In this document: positions 6,615 to 11,867 of the stretch, piece by piece
How positions within the stretch are numbered: position 1 is the first letter of the stretch
How the letters are laid out: every line of letters begins with the position of its first letter
Origin: Caldifarciminota bacterium UBA3073
GTDB taxonomy: Bacteria > Hydrothermota > UBA3073
NCBI GenBank assembly: GCA_002366725.1
Contig: DFBT01000052.1
Coordinates: 1-11,867 of the forward strand
Direction: 5' to 3'
DNA: 11,867 nucleotides
Notes under the pieces: model-generated
What the model was told of the DNA's origin: nothing
Databases searched by the model: none
The model's input: the letters and a program-made list of their open reading frames with translations, nothing else
Program-made: the position numbers and the translations under genes

Positions 6615-6630
6615 TGCGTCCTACTCAAGT

Positions 6631-8067
6631 TCATTCACCGAAATACTCCAGAATCTGCCCGCAAACTCTTCCCGCCCCATCTTCCTTCATATAATAAAGG
6701 GGAAAATCCAGAAGAACCGTGCTGTATGTCGTTCCTTTATATATTACACCACAAGGTTTTCCTTGATAGGCTGTGTCAGAAGAAGACGATATGAAAGAAA
6801 CAAGAGGCTTAGTCCAGCCGGTTCTTCCCTTAATAACCCTTATGCTCGGTAATCCCATATAATGGAACCGATATAACTTTGTGGTATCCGTCAAAACCGA
6901 GTCTCCTTCTCCCCAAATCCCTCCTTTGAAATCGTTGCTTGTATTGAGAACGCTTGATTTTATTTGGAGATAGTCATACACAAAATCCCCCACACTGTAT
7001 TCCACATTTACATCGGGGCTAAACGTCGAAAGGATTCCCCAACCTGAGAGCCAAAGATTGCCCCCAACCATCAGATAATCCCCGATTATCCCTGCGTGAT
7101 TGTTAAACTCATATCCGGTATCATCTGAATGCCATATGATAAGCCTGTAATCTCCAATCCGAGTTCTTCCTGGAAACCCTTGGGTCTTGTAGTCCCACTC
7201 GTCGAAAGTATGTCCCAAAAGGATGTTTCTGTAAAATGCATCCACATCCTCATCCGTGGGTCTCTCGGGACCCCCGGTGCCATCCTTTGTTTCGTCCACA
7301 AGTAGTATCGAAGAACCAAAGGATGGTACTATAAGGGAGACATGAACTTGGGCAGGAGTATCATCCTCAACATTCGCATTATTCTTCGATTTTACCTCGA
7401 TTGTGTGTATTCTTTCAAAGGGAGGTTCAAATAAAGTAGGTCTCACATAGGTAGAAGTGTCCACCCTGAATGAGGACCATTCTCCTTCATCAACCCTATA
7501 GGAGAAACCCACAATCTCTCCCTCTTCGTTAAGGGTATCATTTCCTGTGAATGTGAGGCGGACACCGTGATAGCGTTCTGTTGTATAGGAAAGAAAGAGA
7601 AGGGTATCTCCCTCATTAGGTGATATAATCTCAGTCTCGGGTCTTTCAACCTTTTTCGTGTAATAGAATCTTACGGCGGAGGTTGACCAATCTCCCCTGT
7701 TATCCTTTGCCATTACCTCGAATTTCTGTAAATTAAGTGTGTCGGAGGATTCAAATGCCACCAGTGCCTCACACTCCTCTGTCTCTATCCAGTCTTGAAT
7801 AAGGGAATCACCACGATAGAGATGATGGGTGATATATCTGTATTTATAGAGAACGGGATATCCATCATCATCTCCCGCATTCCATGTGATCGTCTGAAGT
7901 GCGAAATACGGCCCGATGGTGGTATCACTGACGATGGAATCATTCGCCGGTGGTTGTTTAATCTCTATCCACGGCGGAAGGTTGGGTTCGACCGCCCCGT
8001 GCTCTCGCTTGCACCCTACAAATAGAATAAAAAGTGCACATACGATAAAAAGAATCTTCCTCACCAT
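6631..8067 (-). CDS. Lipoprotein with Ig-like domains and a GATase/ThuA-like C-terminal domain
   Basis: 478 residues. A hydrophobic N-terminus with a lipobox-like FVGC (Cys19) marks a lipoprotein. Residues ~31-137 and ~142-246 look like two immunoglobulin-type beta-sandwiches (for example FEVMAKDNRGDWS and GFSYRVDEGEWSSF, typical of Ig-like folds in secreted proteins). Residues ~251-470 begin SSILLVDETKDG, continue with a short helix and WDYKTQG, then DYRLIIWHSDD and YLMVGGNLWLSGWG. This resembles the Rossmann-like, glutamine-amidotransferase-type domain seen in many secreted FCB proteins; no nucleophilic Cys elbow is evident, so a binding rather than catalytic role is inferred. It lies 69 bp downstream of the DUF4382-like gene and probably belongs to the same transcript. 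The start at 8067 is preceded by GGGGGGTAAAG. It is not SusD-like. The exact function is unknown. Confidence 0.75.
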   Translation of the reverse strand: MVRKILFIVCALFILFVGCKREHGAVEPNLPPWIEIKQPPANDSIVSDTTIGPYFALQTITWNAGDDDGYPVLYKYRYITHHLYRGDSLIQDWIETEECEALVAFESSDTLNLQKFEVMAKDNRGDWSTSAVRFYYTKKVERPETEIISPNEGDTLLFLSYTTERYHGVRLTFTGNDTLNEEGEIVGFSYRVDEGEWSSFRVDTSTYVRPTLFEPPFERIHTIEVKSKNNANVEDDTPAQVHVSLIVPSFGSSILLVDETKDGTGGPERPTDEDVDAFYRNILLGHTFDEWDYKTQGFPGRTRIGDYRLIIWHSDDTGYEFNNHAGIIGDYLMVGGNLWLSGWGILSTFSPDVNVEYSVGDFVYDYLQIKSSVLNTSNDFKGGIWGEGDSVLTDTTKLYRFHYMGLPSIRVIKGRTGWTKPLVSFISSSSDTAYQGKPCGVIYKGTTYSTVLLDFPLYYMKEDGAGRVCGQILEYFGE

Positions 8068-8136
8068 CTTTACCCCCCTATAAAAATCAAAGATAATTCT
8101 TTCGATCCTTTATCCCTTCGCCTCGTTAAATTTTTA

Positions 8137-8838
8137 CTATTCTGCCCTGAATGTTGGGAAGAATTCGTAGGTATCGAGTTTTCTCTTTAGAGATGCCGCC
8201 GCATCGAATATGAGCAGTACATCGGTAGTATCGTGCTCCGCGATATCGAACGTGCTGGCAACCGTGACAACGGGACTTGCAGTATCGGACATCTGCACCG
8301 GGTAGCTCGCCCCACCGAGGATCAAGACATTAGATGGGGTTGTAGTCGTGTCTGGTTTATAGGTCGTGTCACATACCGCGGTGGTATCCCACGGGGTCTG
8401 TGTCGTATCGATCCAGAGCCCGGTGGTCTCGATGTCCGCAATAACCGTATCTATCACTGTGTCCACCACGGGGGCAGTATAGACCGAAAGTCTGATCTCT
8501 ACAAACTCCTCGGGCGGCAACCAGGTTCTTCCTATCTCATTGGTAACAAATGAATTCCCCGAGAGTTTAAATGTATTGATAATACGATCGGCATCTCTGT
8601 AAGCCCCGAGCGTATCATATATGACCGCATAGTCACCGTTTGCCCTGTATGCCCTCACATCATTGATCTTTACGAAGAAGGCATCTCCATCAATGATACC
8701 GAGCGAATCACGGGCTGTGGGTTCGGTGCTGACTTTCAGGGCGATGACGCCCGGTTCGGGTGATGGAGAGACGGGTGTTGTACAATTGAGCAGAAATGGC
8801 AGGAGAAAAAACGGAATAATTTTCAAGAAATTCTTCAT
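8137..8838 (-). CDS. Small lipoprotein, DUF4382-like
   Basis: 233 residues from ATG 8838. Lipobox LLNC (Cys19) follows a hydrophobic signal. Residues ~31-120 (VIALKVSTEPTA..., FFVKINDVRAYR..., PPEEFVEIRLSVY) and the last ~45 residues (STFDIAEHDTTDVLLIFDAAASLKRK...YEFFPTFRAE) match my recollection of DUF4382 beta-sandwich proteins, whose function is not established. Between them lies an insert (~122-163) unusually rich in Asp-Thr pairs. Start choice: AGGAGG at 8850-8845 is six bases before ATG 8838 and gives a clean signal peptide; an in-frame start at 8865 would place MTFIKRRCG ahead of it. It begins 40 bp after the stop codon of the solute-binding protein, so the two are almost certainly co-transcribed. 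The family call could be checked with a profile search. Confidence 0.72.
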   Translation of the reverse strand: MKNFLKIIPFFLLPFLLNCTTPVSPSPEPGVIALKVSTEPTARDSLGIIDGDAFFVKINDVRAYRANGDYAVIYDTLGAYRDADRIINTFKLSGNSFVTNEIGRTWLPPEEFVEIRLSVYTAPVVDTVIDTVIADIETTGLWIDTTQTPWDTTAVCDTTYKPDTTTTPSNVLILGGASYPVQMSDTASPVVTVASTFDIAEHDTTDVLLIFDAAASLKRKLDTYEFFPTFRAE

Positions 8839-8842
8839 CCCA

Positions 8843-8850
8843 CACCTCCT
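8843..8850 (-). promoter_or_regulatory. Ribosome-binding site that decides the start at 8838
   Basis: AGGAGGTG on the minus strand, six bases from ATG 8838. It lies downstream of the alternative start at 8865, so it supports the shorter protein. Confidence 0.8.
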
Positions 8851-8878
8851 CTTAATAAATGTCAAACAAGATAATTTT

Positions 8879-10117
8879 CTAAATCCCCTTCTTGAGCAAC
8901 TGGTTTACCTCCCGCGTTATGTCCTTTGCCGCCTCGGCGGGGCTCTTCTTATCCAGAAAGAGTTCTTCAAGCTGTTGATTGACTATGCTGCCCATCTCTT
9001 CCCACTGTGGCGTAACGGGCTGTAACCTCGCATAATCCATGGTTTTTAAAAATACATCACTGTTTTTGGGTAGTTTTTTGGGGGAGAGAAAAACGGGAGA
9101 GTTTGCTATATCTATCATAGAGGGAACTGCCAGACCGAGTTTGCCGATAACCTCGTTCCCTCCTTTTCCCGATAGAAACCTTACCAACTCGTACGCCTCT
9201 TTCGGATGTTTACACTGAGAGGAAGCAACAAATGCCACCGTAAAGAGGGGACTCACCCTATTTTTCTTCTTCGGCAGAGGCGCTACCCCCCACTTAAAAT
9301 CCATTATTGTTCTGTATCTCGGTACCATCCATCTGCCGTACATAACCATACCAACCTTCCCGGTTGTAAATAAATCCCTCTGTGCGGTCTCCGCAGAGGT
9401 CGGTGCAACTTTGTATTTATAAGTCAGATCGTATAAAAATTGGAGCGCCTCTATCGCCTCCGGTGAATCCACAAGGCATCTCTTTTTATCCTCCGAGAGA
9501 ATCCTTCCTCCATTTGACCATATCCAGGGGAAGGTCCAAACCCAGTTTGAGAAATTCCAGAAGCCAAATATATCGGGTTCGCCATCTCCGTTCTCATCCT
9601 TTGTAATCTTTATTGCCGCATCGAGGAAATCATCCCAGGTCCAATTCTCATCGGGATACGAAACTCCCGCCTCATCAAACAAGTTCTTGTTATAATACAA
9701 AACGAGGGGACTCCAATCCTTCGGAATCCCATAGAGGCTATCTCTGTATATGAAACCGTTCAGAAGTTCTGGATAATATTCTCCGGGATTCCAGGTCGTA
9801 TCTCCCTGTAAAAACGGTTCCAGATTCATAAGCGAACCCCCTGAAACATAAGCCGGGAAGTTCTCTATCCCCATATAGAATACATCGGGTGGTGTCCCGC
9901 CTCCGATCATAACCTGGAGCTTGTCGAGATAGCGATTGGAGTGGACGAGTTTTAAAGAAACGCCGGGATTCTCGTCTTCAAACGCCTTCTTCATCGCCTC
10001 AACGATCCTTATCTCCTCCGGATTACCCCAGAAGAGGAGAGATAACTCCACCCCCTTTTCCTTTTTGCCACAACTTAGAAACAAAAAAGAGATGAGGAAG
10101 GGTAACAATTTTTTCAT
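8879..10117 (-). CDS. ABC-type sugar (family 1) extracellular solute-binding lipoprotein
   Basis: 412 residues. Lipobox LFLSC (Cys16), so membrane-anchored. The fold signature of family-1 solute-binding proteins is clear: ELSLLFWGNPEE at ~24-35, FEDENPGVSLKL (~46-57), GGGTPPDVFYMG (~72-83), YGIPKDWSPLVLYYNKNLFDEAG (split around 129-151), and GKVGMVMYGRWM (~253-264). Residues 173-182 (KDENGDGEPD) resemble a calcium-binding loop common in this family, and an aromatic cluster at 190-200 suggests a sugar-stacking site. Members feed CUT1-type sugar importers; no permease or ATPase gene is in this window, so the partner is unknown. It lies 672 bp downstream of the LacI-type regulator and directly upstream of two lipoproteins. 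The start at 10117 is preceded by AGGAG (10127-10123). The sugar specificity cannot be read. Confidence 0.92.
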   Translation of the reverse strand: MKKLLPFLISFLFLSCGKKEKGVELSLLFWGNPEEIRIVEAMKKAFEDENPGVSLKLVHSNRYLDKLQVMIGGGTPPDVFYMGIENFPAYVSGGSLMNLEPFLQGDTTWNPGEYYPELLNGFIYRDSLYGIPKDWSPLVLYYNKNLFDEAGVSYPDENWTWDDFLDAAIKITKDENGDGEPDIFGFWNFSNWVWTFPWIWSNGGRILSEDKKRCLVDSPEAIEALQFLYDLTYKYKVAPTSAETAQRDLFTTGKVGMVMYGRWMVPRYRTIMDFKWGVAPLPKKKNRVSPLFTVAFVASSQCKHPKEAYELVRFLSGKGGNEVIGKLGLAVPSMIDIANSPVFLSPKKLPKNSDVFLKTMDYARLQPVTPQWEEMGSIVNQQLEELFLDKKSPAEAAKDITREVNQLLKKGI

Positions 10118-10120
10118 ATC

Positions 10121-10127
10121 TTCTCCT
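10121..10127 (-). promoter_or_regulatory. Ribosome-binding site of the solute-binding protein
   Basis: AGGAGAA on the minus strand, three bases before ATG 10117 (AGGAG core at five). One of only two canonical AGGAG sites in the window. Confidence 0.7.
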
Positions 10128-10228
10128 ATTTAGTGTCCGGTAAATAATGCTTTCAGTAGTATTATTTTTAGGACGCAGATTTTCGCAGATTAATATGATT
10201 TTTTAAATTCCTTTTTCTGCGATTATCA

Positions 10229-10247
10229 CCTGTCTGCCGATAGGTAG
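10229..10247. repeat. Degenerate CCTGCC-type palindrome
   Basis: CCTGTCTGCCGATAGGTAG resembles the 20-bp unit but its stem is eroded. It encodes part of the C-terminal tail of the GxxExxY remnant, so it may be an old in-frame insertion. Confidence 0.35.
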
Positions 10248-10411
10248 AAATGCCTTTCTTCTAATCTCCGGTTCAGGCCCAAAGTTAAGTAGAAGACCCA
10301 CCTCAATGTTTGTCGCTCTTAAATAGTTTAATAACTGTGCTTCGTTCTCTTCCACCAACTTTTTTATTGCTTTAATTTCCACTATGACTTTATCAGTGGT
10401 TTGTTATTTTG

Positions 10412-10557
10412 GGACGCAGATTAACGCTGATTTTCGCTGTAGAGTTAGATGACGCATTATAATAAAACAAGGACTCATATTATATCAAAATTTATCTTTC
10501 TTGAATTTCCTTATGCTTAAAAATTTATCTGTGTTCAATCTGCGTGTATCTGCGTCC
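10412..10557. repeat. 146-bp MITE-like element inside the GxxExxY remnant
   Basis: Perfect 10-bp terminal inverted repeats GGACGCAGAT (10412-10421) and ATCTGCGTCC (10548-10557), extending imperfectly (ACGCTGATT against ACGCAGATT). The interior is A/T-rich with no ORF. It lies between the two halves of the GxxExxY gene. No target-site duplication is visible. Confidence 0.75.
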
Positions 10558-10618
10558 GACTTTTAACAATTTCCAAAAAACCATAACCTAATTTATTGTA
10601 AACTCTGTAGAAAATTTC

Positions 10619-10638
10619 CCTGCCTGACGGCAGGCAGG
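10619..10638. repeat. 20-bp palindromic unit, inverted variant
   Basis: CCTGCCTGACGGCAGGCAGG, the reverse complement of the unit at 1135 with one substitution. It abuts the N-terminal GxxExxY piece exactly. Confidence 0.8.
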
Positions 10639-10686
10639 TATGATTTTCGCAGTTAATTCTTGATGCTTAAACTCTTTATCCTGTTT

Positions 10687-10749
10687 ACCCCGTTAAATAA
10701 TTTAAAAAATACCAGAGTGTTGCTATAAGGCGACTTTATTTAACAGGGT
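10687..10749. repeat. ACCCCGTTAAATA inverted-repeat unit, core inverted
   Basis: Left arm ACCCCGTTAAATA (10687-10699), right arm TATTTAACAGGGT (10737-10749) with one mismatch. The core contains TTGCTATAAGGCG, the reverse complement of the core motif in the 6435-6499 copy. It is the first repeat downstream of the lacI-type gene; no T-tract follows on the transcribed strand, so it is not a clear intrinsic terminator. Confidence 0.8.
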
Positions 10750-10789
10750 GAATCTGCGTTCATCTGCGTCCTAATTTCTTCACCGGTAG

Positions 10790-11767
10790 CTATTTACATG
10801 ATTTCCTTATCACCAATTTAGTGGATAAGGACACATTTCGAGGCTTTTCTTTTTTAAGAATGGTATTTATGAGAATTTCTGTGGCGAGTGAACCCATCTC
10901 CTGCTTGGGTAGGGCTACTGTTGAGAGGGGAGGTGAAGTGAATGAGACGGCATCAATGTCATCAAATCCCACTATAGACATATCCCCGGGAATTCTCACT
11001 CCCATCAGACTGCACGCCTTGAGGGCGCCCATTGCCATAACATCATTATACGAAAAAACTGCGTCGGGGGGAACCTCTTTGAAGGATTTCATAGCCTCAC
11101 ATCCACCTTCAAAGTCGGGAGATGACTCCCTGACCAGAGATGCATCGAAAGGAATCTGATTATCTTTCAATGCAAGTTTATATCCCTCAAATCTTCTATA
11201 AACCACTCCCTTCCCCATCCTGCAGGTGATGTAAGCAATTCTACGACACCCCATCCCAATCAGATGGCTCACTGCCTCGTACGCCCCTCCCATGAGATCC
11301 GCCATCACACAACTTACCTGGGGAATATTAAAGTCTTTCTCGATAGCCACAGTGGGCAGTCTCCTGGAGGATAAAATTGCATCTCTGGGAATCACGCCGC
11401 CAATCAAAATTATTCCATCAACCTGCTTCTCTATGAGAAGATGCAAATCCGATAGTCCGACTTCGGGGTCGTCGTCCGTATCACACAGAATCGTGTTATA
11501 ATTGTACTCCTTTGCCTTGTGTTCAATTGCGCGAACGACCTCGGGGAAAAATGGATTTGTAAGCTCCGGTATGATGACGCCGATGGTGTAGGAACGTTTC
11601 GTTTTTAATCCCCTCGCCAGTCTGTTCGGTCTATAGCCCAATGCCTCGCAAGCCTCAAGTATCTTCTGGCGGGTGCTCTCCTTCACGGGAGCAGTTCCAT
11701 TTAACGCCGCCGAAACCGTGGATATAGAGACGCCGGCAGCCTTTGCGACATCTTTTATCGTAGCCAT
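10790..11767 (-). CDS. LacI/GalR-family transcriptional regulator
   Basis: 325 residues, the normal family length. Residues 3-22 (TIKDVAKAAGVSISTVSAAL) are the LacI helix-turn-helix; residues 46-54 (RPNRLARGL) are the hinge helix whose Leu inserts at a central CpG in the operator. The periplasmic-binding-protein-like core runs from YTIGVIIPELTNPFF (60-74) to VSLSTKLVIRKS, with FSYNDVMAMGALKA (238-251) and SIVGFDDIDAVSFTSPPLSTV (264-284, typical effector-domain motif). It should bind a small sugar-type effector and repress, or less often activate, nearby transport genes. Upstream are a consensus promoter and a fitting operator (11773-11786), so autoregulation is likely. No copy of the operator was found in the gaps before the downstream genes; control of these, if any, would be by read-through or by sites I cannot recognise. 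No Shine-Dalgarno precedes the ATG. Confidence 0.93.
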   Translation of the reverse strand: MATIKDVAKAAGVSISTVSAALNGTAPVKESTRQKILEACEALGYRPNRLARGLKTKRSYTIGVIIPELTNPFFPEVVRAIEHKAKEYNYNTILCDTDDDPEVGLSDLHLLIEKQVDGIILIGGVIPRDAILSSRRLPTVAIEKDFNIPQVSCVMADLMGGAYEAVSHLIGMGCRRIAYITCRMGKGVVYRRFEGYKLALKDNQIPFDASLVRESSPDFEGGCEAMKSFKEVPPDAVFSYNDVMAMGALKACSLMGVRIPGDMSIVGFDDIDAVSFTSPPLSTVALPKQEMGSLATEILINTILKKEKPRNVSLSTKLVIRKSCK

Positions 11768-11772
11768 ATTAG

Positions 11773-11786
11773 TCGAATCGTTTCGA
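11773..11786. promoter_or_regulatory. Candidate LacI-family operator
   Basis: TCGAATCGTTTCGA is palindromic except for one base pair (T-T) beside the central CG. It fits the AAnCGnTT core typical of LacI/GalR operators. It lies about +5 to +18 from the predicted transcription start and 6 bp before the ATG of the regulator, a roadblock position. Confidence 0.7.
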
Positions 11787-11797
11787 TTATTAATAAT

Positions 11798-11826
11798 ATT
11801 ATAATATAAAAATGGTAATTTGTCAA
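11798..11826 (-). promoter_or_regulatory. Consensus sigma-70-type promoter of the regulator gene
   Basis: TTGACA (11826-11821) and TATAAT (11803-11798) on the minus strand, both perfect, separated by exactly 17 bp. A/T tracts just upstream (11827-11845) resemble an UP element. Predicted start near 11791 gives a leader of about 24 nt. Confidence 0.85.
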
Positions 11827-11867
11827 GAAAAAAATTAAAATTTTTTGAAAAGTCAACGGATTCAGCG

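Larger units (their letters stand above)
6381..6621. repeat. GGACG-bounded intergenic element (E4)
   Basis: Runs from GGACG (6381) to TGCGTCC (6615-6621), ending 9 bp from the stop codon of the lipoprotein gene and starting 49 bp before the receptor start. Three nested palindromic units interrupt it: 6390-6415, 6435-6499 and 6575-6614. With these removed it would be a short inverted-repeat element of roughly 110 bp. Confidence 0.75.
10203..10618 (-). pseudogene. Broken GxxExxY-family gene (PD-(D/E)XK-nuclease-like)
   Basis: Two minus-strand pieces of one gene. The N-terminal piece (10618-10562) reads EIFYRVYNKLGYGFLEIVK, the GxxExxY region in which the final Tyr has become Lys. The C-terminal piece (10402-10203) reads DKVIVEIKAIKKLVEENEAQ followed by LLNYLRATNIEVGLLLNFG and EPEIRRKAF, and ends at TAA 10205-10203; VEIK is the E-x-K strand of the PD-(D/E)XK fold. 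About 45 residues that should lie between are missing, and a 146-bp element with GGACGCAGAT termini occupies the gap. The C-terminal piece has an in-frame stop upstream (10405-10403) and no ATG. Intact family members are about 120-130 residues. Function of the family is unproven. The gene is dead in this copy; the remnant match is by motif recognition. Confidence 0.8.
10171..10771. repeat. Compound GGACGCAGAT-bounded element carrying a GxxExxY remnant (E5)
   Basis: Outer ends are GGACGCAGAT (10171-10180) and ATCTGCGTCC (10762-10771), 18 bp from the lacI-type stop codon and 53 bp before the solute-binding protein start. Inside, left to right, are the C-terminal GxxExxY piece (10203-10402), an inner element with the same termini (10412-10557), the N-terminal GxxExxY piece (10562-10618), a 20-bp palindrome (10619-10638) and an ACCCCGTTAAATA unit (10687-10749). 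It accounts for nearly all of the 672-bp gap between genes. Confidence 0.75.

Noticed and set aside
6498..6852. Two 98-codon plus-strand frames crossing the repeat element at 6381-6621
   Set aside because: They read through a 40-bp palindrome and then antisense to the lipoprotein gene; nothing resembling a domain is present.
6631..8838. SusD/RagB-type partner of the receptor
   Set aside because: Neither lipoprotein shows the helical TPR-type SusD pattern; both are predicted to be mainly beta.
10412..10557. Insertion sequence with target-site duplication
   Set aside because: The flanks do not repeat each other and no transposase is encoded, so only a MITE-like repeat can be claimed.
1135..10749. 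Palindromes as intrinsic terminators
   Set aside because: On the transcribed minus strand none of the 20-, 26-, 40-bp or ACCCCGTTAAATA hairpins is followed by a T-run. They also turn up in a gene leader and inside a pseudogene, which does not suit terminators.
1118..10771. CRISPR array
   Set aside because: The repeats are few, differ in size, lie kilobases apart in both orientations and have no regular spacers or cas genes nearby.

Overview
The window looks like a piece of an uncultured, Gram-negative, FCB-type bacterium (Bacteroidota-like superphylum, or a candidate phylum such as WOR-3). The evidence is a PorV/PorQ-family barrel, a secreted protein ending in a type-A-sorting/FlgD-Ig-like tail, a TonB-dependent receptor with an N-terminal carboxypeptidase-regulatory-like domain, several lipoproteins, and GxxExxY fragments. 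The phylum is an inference; no rRNA is present.

All seven intact genes are on the minus strand and read right to left. In transcription order they are: a LacI-family regulator (10790-11767) behind a textbook promoter and operator; a sugar-type ABC solute-binding lipoprotein (8879-10117); a small DUF4382-like lipoprotein (8137-8838); a larger lipoprotein with Ig-like domains and a GATase-like domain (6631-8067); a TonB-dependent receptor (3620-6331); a secreted FnIII/sorting-domain protein (1338-3191); and a PorV-like outer-membrane barrel (156-1061). The middle three genes are closely spaced. Together the set reads as a regulated envelope locus that handles an extracellular, probably carbohydrate, ligand. 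It has no SusD and no ABC permeases inside the window.

The most unusual content is between the genes. Five of the gaps or edges (1-146, 1118-1331, 3282-3610, 6381-6621, 10171-10771) hold members of one repeat family bounded by GGACGCAGAT / ATCTGCGTCC. On the right the elements stop about 6-18 bp from the stop codon of the next gene; on the left they start about 50-57 bp upstream of a start codon, not counting one later insertion. The arms of these elements are themselves interrupted by smaller palindromes: an exact 20-bp unit and a related exact 40-bp unit (CCTGCC...GGCAGG), a 26-bp perfect palindrome (CCCCGCACC...), and ACCCCGTTAAATA inverted-repeat units of 31-65 bp. Several can be compared with an uninterrupted copy in the same window, showing clean insertion without target duplication. 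Two of the elements (the left edge and 10171-10771) carry remnants of a GxxExxY (PD-(D/E)XK-like) gene, which makes that gene a candidate for the mobility function of the family.

No tRNA, rRNA, CRISPR array, recognisable transposase or riboswitch was seen.
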